From: Pseudomonadota bacterium
GTDB taxonomy: Bacteria > Myxococcota_A > Polyangia > Polyangiales > Polyangiaceae
DNA length: 15,597 nt
NCBI GenBank assembly: GCA_023411445.1
Contig: JAEYOT010000499.1
Coordinates: forward strand, 1 to 15,597
Direction: 5' to 3'
The notes under the pieces were generated by a model, which saw only the letters and a list, made by a program, of their open reading frames with translations, was not told the DNA's origin and made no database searches. The position numbers were made by a program, and so were the translations under genes. Below are positions 6,840-15,121 of the stretch, piece after piece (within the stretch, counting starts at the first letter, position 1; the number at the start of each line of letters is the position of its first letter).

Positions 6840-6969
6840 TTCAAGCGTCTTCAGCGACTGAGCTCGCTGAGACGATCGTCGTGAGCCTGCCGAGCAGGTC
6901 TGACCACTTCTTCCTTTCCGCATTCAGCACCGCAACGTTTCCGTGTCTTGGAAAGTGAGGGTTTCTGAA

Positions 6970-7323
6970 ATGGTCGAGCGAAAGAAGGCAGCAAAGCGCC
7001 GGGACGCTACCGGGCATTGGGACGCTGACTACGAAAAGCGCGTGCGCAGCGCATTGCCGCAGCGCGACAACGATATGGCGTTCCTCTCCGGTTTCCGTAC
7101 CCCCGAGCCTCTCGCGGAGGAGCTCGGCGAGGCGTTCCTCGAGTCTGCCACCACGGGCGAAGCTCGCGAGCCGGAGCGGCACGAGCGCATCCTACCGGAG
7201 GAAATGGGCGGTCCCTTCGTGCGCACGCGGGCCAGCCAGGAGTACGCCTACGACTTCGACGAATCCAACATCGCCGAAGCCACGCGCGAGCCCCTGCCCA
7301 AGACATCCATCGCCGACCCCTGA
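6970..7323 (+). CDS. Small charged conserved hypothetical protein
   Basis: A 117-residue soluble protein without membrane segments or signal peptide. The N terminus is basic (ERKKAAKRR) and the remainder rich in Glu, Asp and Arg. The C-terminal stretch GGPFVRTRASQEYAYDFDES followed by NIAEATREPLP resembles, from memory, small proteins usually annotated as hypothetical in proteobacteria, which share a GGPFV...A..E...D.SN...A.REP pattern. I cannot confirm this by search. The ATG at 6970 is preferred over the in-frame GTG at 6943 because GTGAGGG sits about 8 bases before it. Only 12 bases separate its stop from the GTG of the next gene, so the two are probably one transcription unit. Function unknown. 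Confidence 0.72.
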   Translation: MVERKKAAKRRDATGHWDADYEKRVRSALPQRDNDMAFLSGFRTPEPLAEELGEAFLESATTGEAREPERHERILPEEMGGPFVRTRASQEYAYDFDESNIAEATREPLPKTSIADP

Positions 7324-7335
7324 GCGGCGTGGTAG

Positions 7336-8898
7336 GTGGCCGGCCGTCCCCGGATGGCCCTGACCCCGAAACAAATCGAAGCTTGCCTGCAGGTGCTCGA
7401 GTCTCTGGCCGCTGACCGCGCCGAGCTCCTCGAGATCGACGTGGAAATGCGGCACCGGCTGCTGACGGCGGCGGGACGCGTCTCGCGTCCGGACCGCGAC
7501 GAGCAGCGACGCTTGCTACGCGCCGCTCGGCGTAAGGACAAGCGCGAGGTGCGCGAGCACGATGAAGCGCTGCTGGCTCGCACGCAGATCCGCCAGAAGC
7601 GTCTGGAGCCGGTGTTCACCACGCCGGACGCCGACGCCCAGCTGGCGGCGGGTGGCGGCGCGTTCGTCAAAGGTGAGTGGCAGGGCAGCCCGGCGGAGCA
7701 AGAGCCGGAGGCCGAGCTGAACGTGCCGCGCGCGTGCTACGTCTGCAAGACGCGCGTCACGCGTGTGCACGCGTTCTACGATCAGATGTGTGCTGAGTGT
7801 GGGGACTTCAACTACCGCAAGCGAACCCAAACCGCCGATCTGCGAGGCCGCACGGCGCTGATCAGCGGCGCGCGGGTGAAGATCGGCTATCAAGCGGCTA
7901 TCCTCTTGCTGCGTGCCGGAGCGCGCGTGATCGTGACCACGCGCTTCCCGCGGGACGCAGCCGAGCGCTACGCGCGTGAGAAGGACTACGCAGAGTGGGC
8001 GGATCGCCTGCAAGTTTACGGCTTGGACCTGCGACACACGCCCAGCGTGGAGGCCTTCGCGGCGGGCCTGCTCGAACGCGAGCCTCGGCTCGACTTCATG
8101 CTGCACAACGCGTGTCAGACCGTACGCCGCCCCAGCGGCTTCTACGAACACTTGATGCAGCGTGAGCTCTTGCCGAGCGCGGAGCTGCCGGCGAGCGCAC
8201 GGCGCTTGCTGGAAGACTACGAGGCGCTCAAGGCCCGCTCGGCGCGCGGTCTCACGTCGGCAGCTGGCGCGGGGCCGCTGTTCCCGGTCGGCTTGCAGGC
8301 GGCGCCAGCGCTGTCGCAGGTGCCGCTGGCGGAGGAGGACCGCCAGACCGGACAGGCGCTGTTCCCGGCGGGGCAGCTCGACGCAGACTTGCAGCAGGTC
8401 GATCTGCGCGACATCAACAGCTGGCGGTTGCCCCTCGATCGCGTCGGGACGATTGAGCTACTGGAGGTGCAGCTGGTCAACGCGATCGCGCCGTTCGTGC
8501 TCAACGCCAAGCTGAAGCCGCTCATGCTACGACAGCGCACGTTCGACAAGCACATCGTCAACGTGTCCGCGATGGAGGGCCAGTTTTACCGGCGCTTCAA
8601 GACCGACAAGCACCCGCACACCAACATGGCTAAGGCTGCGCTCAACATGATGACCCGCACCTCCGCCGTCGACTACGCGAAAGACGGCATCTTCATGAAC
8701 AGCGTGGACACGGGCTGGGTGACGGACGAAGACCCGCACCACATCGCGCGGCGCAAGACGGAAGAATGCGGCTTTCACCCCCCGCTGGACATCGTGGACG
8801 GCGCTGCCCGCATCGTGGACCCTATCTTCGATGGCCTGAACAGCGGGCGGCACGTGTGGGGTCAGTTCTTGAAAGACTACCGCCCCACGGCTTGGTGA
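7336..8898 (+). CDS. Atypical SDR-fold protein with N-terminal zinc-ribbon-like motif and altered active site
   Basis: A 520-residue protein. Residues about 10-95 form charged helices. Residues 134-155 hold CYVC...MCAEC, two CxxC pairs 14 residues apart, a likely zinc ribbon. From about 168 a short-chain dehydrogenase/reductase Rossmann fold begins: LRGRTALISGARVKIGYQAA stands where classical SDRs have TGxxxGIG, LHNACQ (256-261) replaces NNAG, and IVNVSAMEG (407-415) supplies the usual Ser (411). The classical YxxxK becomes TxxxK (Thr429, Lys433, in HTNMAKAALNMM), so the catalytic Tyr is missing. MNSVDTGWVTDE follows as the PG-motif region. About 115 residues (265-380) are inserted before the Ser strand. 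It may bind a dinucleotide but use other chemistry, or have lost catalysis; the substrate is unknown. Start is uncertain: GTG 7336 or ATG 7354, neither with a good ribosome-binding site. Confidence 0.85.
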   Translation: MAGRPRMALTPKQIEACLQVLESLAADRAELLEIDVEMRHRLLTAAGRVSRPDRDEQRRLLRAARRKDKREVREHDEALLARTQIRQKRLEPVFTTPDADAQLAAGGGAFVKGEWQGSPAEQEPEAELNVPRACYVCKTRVTRVHAFYDQMCAECGDFNYRKRTQTADLRGRTALISGARVKIGYQAAILLLRAGARVIVTTRFPRDAAERYAREKDYAEWADRLQVYGLDLRHTPSVEAFAAGLLEREPRLDFMLHNACQTVRRPSGFYEHLMQRELLPSAELPASARRLLEDYEALKARSARGLTSAAGAGPLFPVGLQAAPALSQVPLAEEDRQTGQALFPAGQLDADLQQVDLRDINSWRLPLDRVGTIELLEVQLVNAIAPFVLNAKLKPLMLRQRTFDKHIVNVSAMEGQFYRRFKTDKHPHTNMAKAALNMMTRTSAVDYAKDGIFMNSVDTGWVTDEDPHHIARRKTEECGFHPPLDIVDGAARIVDPIFDGLNSGRHVWGQFLKDYRPTAW

Positions 8899-8910
8899 GG
8901 CGCTGGCCTG

Positions 8911-8948
8911 CCGGGGGCGAGCCGGCCATGGCACAGCTCGCCCGCCGG
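8911..8948 (+). terminator. GC-rich stem-loop between the SDR-like gene and the ABC-F gene
   Basis: GGGCGAGC (8915-8922) pairs perfectly with GCTCGCCC (8936-8943), and CCGG (8911-8914) extends the stem with CCGG (8945-8948) past one bulged G, giving about 12 base pairs around a 13-base loop. It begins 12 bases after the SDR-like stop and ends 21 bases before the ABC-F ATG. No T-run follows, so it is not a textbook intrinsic terminator. It may act as a pause or transcript-end stabiliser, or as a leader element of the ABC-F gene. The structure is supported; the role is not. Confidence 0.3.
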
Positions 8949-8969
8949 AGCTAGGGTCCCGCGCTCTCG

Positions 8970-10895
8970 ATGATCGCCATCCAGGACCTCTCTAAGTCAT
9001 TCGGCGCGCGCACGCTGTTCGAAGGCGTGACGCACAAGCTGGTGTCGGGCGCGCGCTACGGCCTGGTCGGGGCCAACGGCTCCGGCAAGACGACGTTTCT
9101 CAAAATCCTGTGCGGTGACGAGCCTGCCAGCGGCGGACAAGTGGTGTGGCCCAAGGACGCGCGCGTCGGCGTGCTCCGACAAGATCGCTTTCTGAACGAC
9201 GCCGAGCGCATCTTGGACGTCGCCATGGCGGGCGACGAGCTGGTCACGGCCGCGCTCGCGGAGCAGGCGCGGCTCGCGGCCGCACCGCAGCCGGACGCGG
9301 CGCGCCTGGCGGAGCTGGAAGATCGCATCGCGGCGCACGACGGCTACACGCTGGAGGCGCGCGCCACGCAGATCTTGGAGGGGTTGGGCATCCCGCTCGC
9401 CGTGCATCTGAAGCCGCTCGGTACGTTGTCCGGCGGCTTCAAGCTGCGCGTCTTGCTGGCCCAGGTGCTGATCGGTGGTCCCGACGTGGTGCTCTTGGAC
9501 GAGCCCACCAACCACTTGGACATTCTCTCCATCCGCTGGCTGGAGAAATTCTTGGCGGCGTACAAGGGCTGCGCCGTCGTCATCTCGCACGACCAACGCT
9601 TCCTGGACAACGTGGCCACGCACGTGCTCGACGTGGACTACGGTACGATCCAGATCTACCCCGGCAATTACAGCCATTTCGTGAGGGAAAAGGCCGAGGT
9701 GCGCGCGCGCAAGGAGGCCGAGATCGCGCGCGCCGAGGCGACCATCGCGGAGAAGCGCGCGTGGGTCGAGCGCTTCGGCGCCAAGAACACCAAAGCGACG
9801 CAGGCGCAGAGCCGCCTCAAACAGATCGAGAAGATCGAGGTGGAGGAGCTCCGCGCCAGCACGCGGCGCGCGCCGCTGTTCAAGTTCGAGCAAAACCGTC
9901 CGAGCGGTAAGGACGTGCTCACGCTGGAGGACATCCACAAGGCGTTCGGTCCCAAGCGGGTGCTGAGCGGCGTGTCGCTCACGGTGCGGCGCGGTGAGCG
10001 CGTCGCGATCATCGGACCGAACGGCTTGGGCAAGTCCACCCTGCTCAAGATCGCCACTTCGCACCTGTCAGCGGACGCGGGCAAGGTGAGCTGGGGCTAC
10101 GAGACGCACGTCGGCTACTTCGCCCAGGATCATCACGATCTGCTCGCCGACGGTGACGCCACGCCGCTCGACGTCATCTGGAGCACCATCCCGCAAGAGG
10201 GCACCGCCACCGTGCGCGGGCACCTGGGCCGCATGCTATTCTCGGGGGACGACGTGGAGAAGCCGGTCTCCGCGCTGTCCGGAGGCGAGGCCGCGCGGCT
10301 GGTGTTTTGCCGCATCATGGTGCAGCGGCCGAACGTCCTCGTGCTCGATGAGCCCACCAACCACCTGGATCTGGAGGCGATCGCGGCGCTGGTGCAGGCG
10401 CTGCAGGCCTACGAAGGCACCGTGCTGTTCGTGTCTCACGATCGCGCGTTCGTCTCGGCCCTGGCCACCCGCATCCTCGAGGTGACCGAGCAGGGGTTTC
10501 GGGACTTTCCGGGCAGCTACGAGGAGTACCTGAGCCGGTCGGGCGACGACCACTTGGACGCGGAGCAGGTGGCGCTCAAGGCCAAGCGAGAGAAGGTCGA
10601 GGCTGCGGCTCCGCGCGCGGCCGCGCTGTCGTGGGAGGAGCAGAAGCGCCGCAACAATCGGCGCAAGCAGCTGCCGCTTCAGCGCGACGAAGTCATGGCG
10701 GCGATCGACCGGGCCGAGCAGCGCAAGGCGGCGATCCAGGCCGATTGGGGGCGCCCCGAATTCTACGCGACGACCGACTCGGCGCGCGTGGCCGAGCTGG
10801 AGCGCGAAGAGCGAGCCTTGACCGAGGAAATTGCCGCCCTGATGAGCAAGTGGGAGGCGCTGGAGGCAGAGCTTGCCAGCCTGACGGCGGAATAG
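8970..10895 (+). CDS. ABC-F family ATPase, YbiT/Uup-like, with C-terminal helical extension
   Basis: A 641-residue protein with two ABC ATPase domains and no membrane segments, the ABC-F arrangement. These proteins bind the ribosomal E site and act on stalled or initiating ribosomes rather than transport. Domain 1 shows GANGSGKT (34-41), LSGGF (153-157), LLDEPTNHLD (175-184) and SHDQR. The helical linker (P-site tRNA interaction motif) spans about 236-300. Domain 2 shows GPNGLGKS (349-356), LSGGE (436-440), LVLDEPTNHLD (457-467) and VSHDRAF. The FPGSYEEYLSR end of domain 2 is YbiT-like, while the last ~110 residues form charged, coiled-coil-prone helices as in Uup, making it longer than the ~530-residue YbiT. 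Both catalytic glutamates are present. The ATG at 8970 begins the domain directly; only a distant GGAG precedes it. Antibiotic resistance cannot be assumed, since housekeeping ABC-F proteins look alike. Confidence 0.93.
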   Translation: MIAIQDLSKSFGARTLFEGVTHKLVSGARYGLVGANGSGKTTFLKILCGDEPASGGQVVWPKDARVGVLRQDRFLNDAERILDVAMAGDELVTAALAEQARLAAAPQPDAARLAELEDRIAAHDGYTLEARATQILEGLGIPLAVHLKPLGTLSGGFKLRVLLAQVLIGGPDVVLLDEPTNHLDILSIRWLEKFLAAYKGCAVVISHDQRFLDNVATHVLDVDYGTIQIYPGNYSHFVREKAEVRARKEAEIARAEATIAEKRAWVERFGAKNTKATQAQSRLKQIEKIEVEELRASTRRAPLFKFEQNRPSGKDVLTLEDIHKAFGPKRVLSGVSLTVRRGERVAIIGPNGLGKSTLLKIATSHLSADAGKVSWGYETHVGYFAQDHHDLLADGDATPLDVIWSTIPQEGTATVRGHLGRMLFSGDDVEKPVSALSGGEAARLVFCRIMVQRPNVLVLDEPTNHLDLEAIAALVQALQAYEGTVLFVSHDRAFVSALATRILEVTEQGFRDFPGSYEEYLSRSGDDHLDAEQVALKAKREKVEAAAPRAAALSWEEQKRRNNRRKQLPLQRDEVMAAIDRAEQRKAAIQADWGRPEFYATTDSARVAELEREERALTEEIAALMSKWEALEAELASLTAE

Positions 10896-10914
10896 ACGAG
10901 CCGGGAGGCTTGTC
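10895..10914 (+). terminator. Stem-loop at the ABC-F stop codon, possible terminator
   Basis: GACGAGCC (10895-10902) pairs with GGCTTGTC (10907-10914) over 8 base pairs including one G-T wobble, closing a GGGA loop of the stable GNRA type. It begins at the last base of the ABC-F stop codon and lies 35 bases before the adaptor gene. Five Gs follow after one A, not a T-run, so it fits intrinsic termination poorly. It may separate ABC-F from pump expression only partly. Confidence 0.3.
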
Positions 10915-10949
10915 AGGGGGCCGGAACTGCCGCAGATCCCCGCCTAATC

Positions 10950-12029
10950 ATGCGACTTACCCTACCGCTCACCTTGGGCGCCGCCCTGCTGCTCTCCGCG
11001 CTGGCTGGCTACGCGCTCCAGCGCCGGCCAGCTGCCTCGGCTGCCTCGCCTTCCGCGGCGTCGGCTTCCGCGTCGGCGCCGAGCGCCGCTCCTGTGCCGG
11101 TGGACGTGGTCACGGTCAAGCCCGAGGCGTTCGAGCAGCGTGTGCAGGCGACGGGCACGCTGCTGGCGCGCGAGTCGGTCGAGCTGGTGAGCGAGCTCAA
11201 CCGGCGGCTGGTGAAGGTGCGCGCGGACGAAGGCGCGCGCGTCAAGAAGGGGCAGGTCCTGTTCGAGCTGGACGCGGCCGATCTCAGCGCGGAGCTGGCG
11301 CGCCTCGAGGTGCAGTCGCGGCTGGCCAAGGTCACGCTGGAGCGCAGTCAGAAGCTCGCGAGCGAGGGCTTGTCCACCGGGCAAGAGCTGGACACCGCCC
11401 GCGCCAACTTGGACGCCGCGGAAGCCCAGCGCCGGGTGCTGAACGTGACGCTGAGCAAGACCGTCATTCGCGCGCCGTTCGACGGCACGCTCGGCCTGCG
11501 CCGGGTGAGCGAGGGCGCCTGGGTCTCGCCAGCGACGGTGCTGGCCACGCTGCAGGATACGTCGACATTGAAGCTGGATTTCACGCTGCCCGAGCGCTAC
11601 GCGGGGCTGCTCGCGGCGGGCAGCGAGTTCAAGTTCAAGATCGCCGGCAGCGGCGAGACGTACGCCGGTAAGGTGCTGGCGCAGGAGCCAGCGGTGGACC
11701 GACAGACGCGCAGCATTCAAGTGCGCGGCGTCGTGAATGAGCAGCCAGGCCTGCTGCCCGGCACGTTCGCCACCGTAGAAATGCCGCTCAAGACCGAGCA
11801 GGCTCTGTTGGTCCCCGCCATCGCGGTCGTTCCCGACGTGGAAGGGCGCCGGGTGTTCGTGGTCAAGGACGGGGTGGCGCGCGGCGTGCCGGTGGAGGTC
11901 GGCGCGCGCACGTCCGACCGCGTGCAGATCGTGTCCGGGCTCAGCGTCGGCGATCAGGTCGTGACCAGCAATTTGCTGCGCATGCGCGCCGGGCTGCGCG
12001 TGAAGGTGCAGAGCGGGGTAGAGCAGTGA
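10950..12029 (+). CDS. RND efflux periplasmic adaptor (membrane fusion protein)
   Basis: A 359-residue adaptor of the HlyD/AcrA-MdtA type that links an inner-membrane RND pump to an outer-membrane channel. Residues about 4-22 form a signal peptide or membrane anchor with no lipobox Cys. A Ser/Ala/Pro linker follows (26-50). Then come a lipoyl half-motif (VKVRADEGARVKKGQVLFEL, 88-107), a coiled-coil hairpin (about 110-165), the second lipoyl half (KTVIRAPFDGTLGLRRVSEG, 170-189), a beta-barrel domain (about 205-280) and the membrane-proximal domain with LLPGTFATVEM (268-278) and a final GLSVGDQVV. The short hairpin resembles MexH/MdtA-like adaptors more than HlyD. The start is ATG at 10950; the stop overlaps the pump start by 4 bases (GTGA), so the two are translationally coupled. 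Substrate unknown. Confidence 0.93.
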   Translation: MRLTLPLTLGAALLLSALAGYALQRRPAASAASPSAASASASAPSAAPVPVDVVTVKPEAFEQRVQATGTLLARESVELVSELNRRLVKVRADEGARVKKGQVLFELDAADLSAELARLEVQSRLAKVTLERSQKLASEGLSTGQELDTARANLDAAEAQRRVLNVTLSKTVIRAPFDGTLGLRRVSEGAWVSPATVLATLQDTSTLKLDFTLPERYAGLLAAGSEFKFKIAGSGETYAGKVLAQEPAVDRQTRSIQVRGVVNEQPGLLPGTFATVEMPLKTEQALLVPAIAVVPDVEGRRVFVVKDGVARGVPVEVGARTSDRVQIVSGLSVGDQVVTSNLLRMRAGLRVKVQSGVEQ

Positions 12030-15000
12030 CGCTGGCCGAGGTCAGCATCCGACGGCCGGTGCTGGCCATCGTGATGTCGACGGTCATCGTGCTGTTCGGG
12101 TTGGTCGGCTTCAAGTTCCTGGGCGTGCGCGAGTACCCGGCGGTGGATCCGCCGGTCGTCACCGTGACCACCAGCTACCCCGGCGCGAGCCCGGACGTGA
12201 TCTCTTCGCAGATCACGGAGCCGATCGAGCAGAGCATCAGCGGGGTCGCCGGCATCCGCGTGATGAGCAGCACCTCGCGCGATGGCCAGAGCCAGATCCG
12301 CGTCGAGTTCGACCTGGCGGTGCCGATGGACGCCGCCGCCAACGACGTGCGCGACAAAGTCTCGGTCGCGCGCCGCCTGCTGCCAGCAGACGTGGACCCA
12401 CCGGTCGTGGAGAAGGCAGACGCGGACTCGACGCCGATCGTGTTCATGACGCTGCAGAGCGAGCAGATGAGCATCTACGACGTCGCGTACGTCGCGGACA
12501 CCGTCGTCAAGGAGCGCGTGCAGACCATCCCGGGCGTCGCCTCGGTGCGCATCTTCGGCGACAAACGCTACGCGATGCGCCTGCTGCTGGACCCCGATCG
12601 CATGGCCGCGCACGGCGTCACGCCCAGCGACGTGCAGGCGGCGCTCGCGCGCGAGAACGTCGACTTGCCGGCGGGCAGGCTCGAGGGGGAGAGCACCGAG
12701 ATGGGGCTCCGCTCGTTGTCACGCCTGAGCACGCCCGACGAGTTCAACCGGCTCACCATCCGCAACCAAAACGGCCGCAGCATCACGCTGCAGGACATCG
12801 GCCGCGCCGAGCTCTCGGCCGAGAACCTGCGCACCGGCGTGAAGCGCTTAGGCGTGCCGATCGTGGGCGTGGCGCTGATCCCGCAGCCGAACACCAACGC
12901 CATCGCGATCGCCGACGAGTTCTACGCGCGCTTCGAGGGCATCAAGCAGGCCCTGCCGCCCGAGATCAAGGCCGAGATCGGCTACGACTTCACCACGTAC
13001 GTGCGCAAATCCGTCGCAGAGGTGGAGGAGACGCTGCTGATCGCCTTCATCTTGGTGGCGCTGATCATCTTCGCCTTCTTGCGTGACTGGCGCGCGACCA
13101 TCATCCCGGTCTTGGCCATCCCGGTCAGCATCGTGGGCGCGTTCTTCATCATGTACGTGGCCGGCTTCTCGATCAACATCCTGACGCTAGTCGGGTTGGT
13201 GCTCGCGATCGGCCTCGTGTGCGACGACGCCATCGTGGTGCTGGAGAACGTGTACGCCAAGATCGAGCGCGGGCAGTCGCCGGAGCAGGCGGCGATCGAG
13301 GGCTCGCGTGAGATCTACTTCGCGGTGATCTCCACCACCATCTCGCTGGGCGCGGTGTTCTTGCCGATCGTGTTCTTGCAGGGCTTGACCGGGCGCTTGT
13401 TCCGCGAGTTCGGCGCGGTCGTCGCGGGCTCGGTGTTGATCAGCGCGTTCGTGGCGCTCTCGCTCTCGCCGATGATGTGCCGTTACTTGCTGAAGCACCG
13501 CGAGAGGCCAGGCTGGCTGCAGCGCAAGACCGAGCCGTTCTTCACCGGCATGACCGGCGGCTTTCGCCGCAGCTTGGCCGCGTTCATGCGCGTGCGCTGG
13601 CTGGTGGCGCCGATCCTGGTCGCGCTGTTCGCCTATACCGTGATCGGCTTCGGGGGCTTGAAGCAGGAGCTGGCGCCGCTGGAAGACCGCTCCAACATCC
13701 GCGTCGGCGTGCGCGCGCCGGAGACCGCCGGCTACGCCTACACGGTGCGCGCGCTCGATGAGATCGCCTTCTGGATCCAGGACAACGTGCCAGAGGTGAG
13801 CCGAACCTACAGCATCGCGGCGCTGTTCGGCGGTCCGGTGAACACCGGCGTGCAGAACGTCTACCTCAAGGAGCCGGACCAGCGGCAGCGCTCGCAGGAA
13901 CAGATCTTCCAGCACATCTCCAAGGGCCTCTCGGGCTTCACGGCGCTGCGCCTGTTCCCAGCTCAGCCGCCCACCATCGGCGATCGCTTCGGCGGGCAGC
14001 CGCTGCAGTACGTGATCCAGGCGCCGAGTTTGGACGAAATGCTGAAGGTGCTGCCCAAGTTCATGGAGGAAGCGCAGCGGCGCCCCGAGCTGCGCTTCAT
14101 CGACTCGGACCTGAAGGTGAACCGCGAAGAGGCGCAGGTGCGCATCAACCGCGAGAAGGCGGCGGAGCTAGGCGTCTCCGCGCTAGACGTGGCGCGCACG
14201 CTCCAGCTCACGTTCGGTGATCAGCGCTTCGGCTACTACGTACAGAACGGCAAGCAGTACCAGGTCATTGGTCAGCTGGATCGCGAGTTTCGCAACGAGC
14301 CGGACGACTTGAAGAACGTGTACGTGCGCTCGCGAGACGACAGGCTCATCTCGCTCGATAACTTGGTGAGCTGGGACGAGCAGGTCGTGCCCTCCGCGAT
14401 TTACCGCTTCGATCGCTACATCTCCGCGACGGTGTCGGGCGGCTTGGCCGAGGGATACACGCTCGGGGACGGCATCCGAGTGCTCGACGAGGTCGCACAG
14501 AAGACGCTGCCTCCCAGCTTCAACACCAGCCTCGCCGGTCAGGCGCGTGATTTCGCGGATTCCTCCTCGAGCCTCGCCTTCGCGTTCGGCCTGGCTCTCC
14601 TCATCGTCTACTTGGTGCTGGCTGCGCAGTTTGAGAGCTTCATCGATCCGATTATCATCCTGCTCAGCGTGCCGATGGCGCTGAGCGGCGCCGTGCTGGC
14701 GCTGACCTTGACCGGCTCCTCCATCAACGTCTTCAGTCAGATCGGCATCATCATGCTGGTGGGGCTCGTGACGAAGAACGGCATCCTGATTGTGGAGTTC
14801 GCGAACCAGCGCAGGGACGCCGGGCTGTCGCGGCTGGACGCCGTGCTCGAAGCGGCTGCCGATCGCTTCCGCCCCATCTTGATGACCAGCCTCGCGACCG
14901 TGCTCGGGGTGCTGCCCATCGCGCTCTCGCTGGGCGCTGCCTCCGGCAGCCGCCAGTCGCTGGGCATCGCGGTGGTGGGCGGCTTGCTCCTCGCCACATT

Positions 15001-15118
15001 TTTGTCGCTGTTCTTGGTACCCGCGCTCTATTCTTTCCTTTCGCCCAGCCGGCGAAAGGCGCGTGGTGCCCTGCCAGTAGGTCCCCCCGCTGACTCGCTG
15101 CCGGCCAGCGCCGAGTAA
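12026..15118 (+). CDS. RND-family efflux transporter, HAE1 (AcrB-type) inner-membrane pump
   Basis: A 1030-residue proton-driven trimeric exporter of standard length. The N-terminal helix (11-30) is followed by the first periplasmic pore domain, beginning VREYPAVDPPVVTVTTSYPG. A cluster of membrane helices lies at about 335-490, then a second helix (about 525-545), a second periplasmic domain (to about 845) and the final helix cluster. Proton-relay residues are intact: Asp400-Asp401 in GLVCDDAIVVLENV and Lys917 in VGLVTKNGILIVEF, matching AcrB Asp407/Asp408/Lys940. The Cys399 just before the Asp pair replaces the more usual Val. LREFGAVVAGSVLISAFVALSLSPMM-type sequence near 460-485 is classical for HAE1. 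The start is GTG at 12026, overlapping the adaptor stop. No outer-membrane factor gene is present, so it probably borrows a TolC-like channel encoded elsewhere. The substrate cannot be predicted. Confidence 0.95.
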   Translation: MTLAEVSIRRPVLAIVMSTVIVLFGLVGFKFLGVREYPAVDPPVVTVTTSYPGASPDVISSQITEPIEQSISGVAGIRVMSSTSRDGQSQIRVEFDLAVPMDAAANDVRDKVSVARRLLPADVDPPVVEKADADSTPIVFMTLQSEQMSIYDVAYVADTVVKERVQTIPGVASVRIFGDKRYAMRLLLDPDRMAAHGVTPSDVQAALARENVDLPAGRLEGESTEMGLRSLSRLSTPDEFNRLTIRNQNGRSITLQDIGRAELSAENLRTGVKRLGVPIVGVALIPQPNTNAIAIADEFYARFEGIKQALPPEIKAEIGYDFTTYVRKSVAEVEETLLIAFILVALIIFAFLRDWRATIIPVLAIPVSIVGAFFIMYVAGFSINILTLVGLVLAIGLVCDDAIVVLENVYAKIERGQSPEQAAIEGSREIYFAVISTTISLGAVFLPIVFLQGLTGRLFREFGAVVAGSVLISAFVALSLSPMMCRYLLKHRERPGWLQRKTEPFFTGMTGGFRRSLAAFMRVRWLVAPILVALFAYTVIGFGGLKQELAPLEDRSNIRVGVRAPETAGYAYTVRALDEIAFWIQDNVPEVSRTYSIAALFGGPVNTGVQNVYLKEPDQRQRSQEQIFQHISKGLSGFTALRLFPAQPPTIGDRFGGQPLQYVIQAPSLDEMLKVLPKFMEEAQRRPELRFIDSDLKVNREEAQVRINREKAAELGVSALDVARTLQLTFGDQRFGYYVQNGKQYQVIGQLDREFRNEPDDLKNVYVRSRDDRLISLDNLVSWDEQVVPSAIYRFDRYISATVSGGLAEGYTLGDGIRVLDEVAQKTLPPSFNTSLAGQARDFADSSSSLAFAFGLALLIVYLVLAAQFESFIDPIIILLSVPMALSGAVLALTLTGSSINVFSQIGIIMLVGLVTKNGILIVEFANQRRDAGLSRLDAVLEAAADRFRPILMTSLATVLGVLPIALSLGAASGSRQSLGIAVVGGLLLATFLSLFLVPALYSFLSPSRRKARGALPVGPPADSLPASAE

Positions 15119-15121
15119 GTC

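Noticed and set aside
6758..6958. 66-codon plus-strand frame in the divergent intergenic region
   Set aside because: It lies over the inverted repeat, has no good ribosome-binding site, mixed cysteine-rich composition and no recognisable family.
8997..10064. 355-codon minus-strand frame opposite the ABC-F gene
   Set aside because: A shadow of the ABC-F coding sequence, rich in Arg, Leu and His, without domain signals.
10631..11671. 346-codon plus-strand frame bridging the ABC-F end and the adaptor start
   Set aside because: It is out of frame with two strongly supported genes, and its product is Gly/Arg/Ala-rich without motifs.
12970..13030. Possible break or frameshift in the RND pump before its first membrane cluster
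   Set aside because: The frame is continuous, the length is standard, and both the Asp pair and Lys of the proton relay are present.
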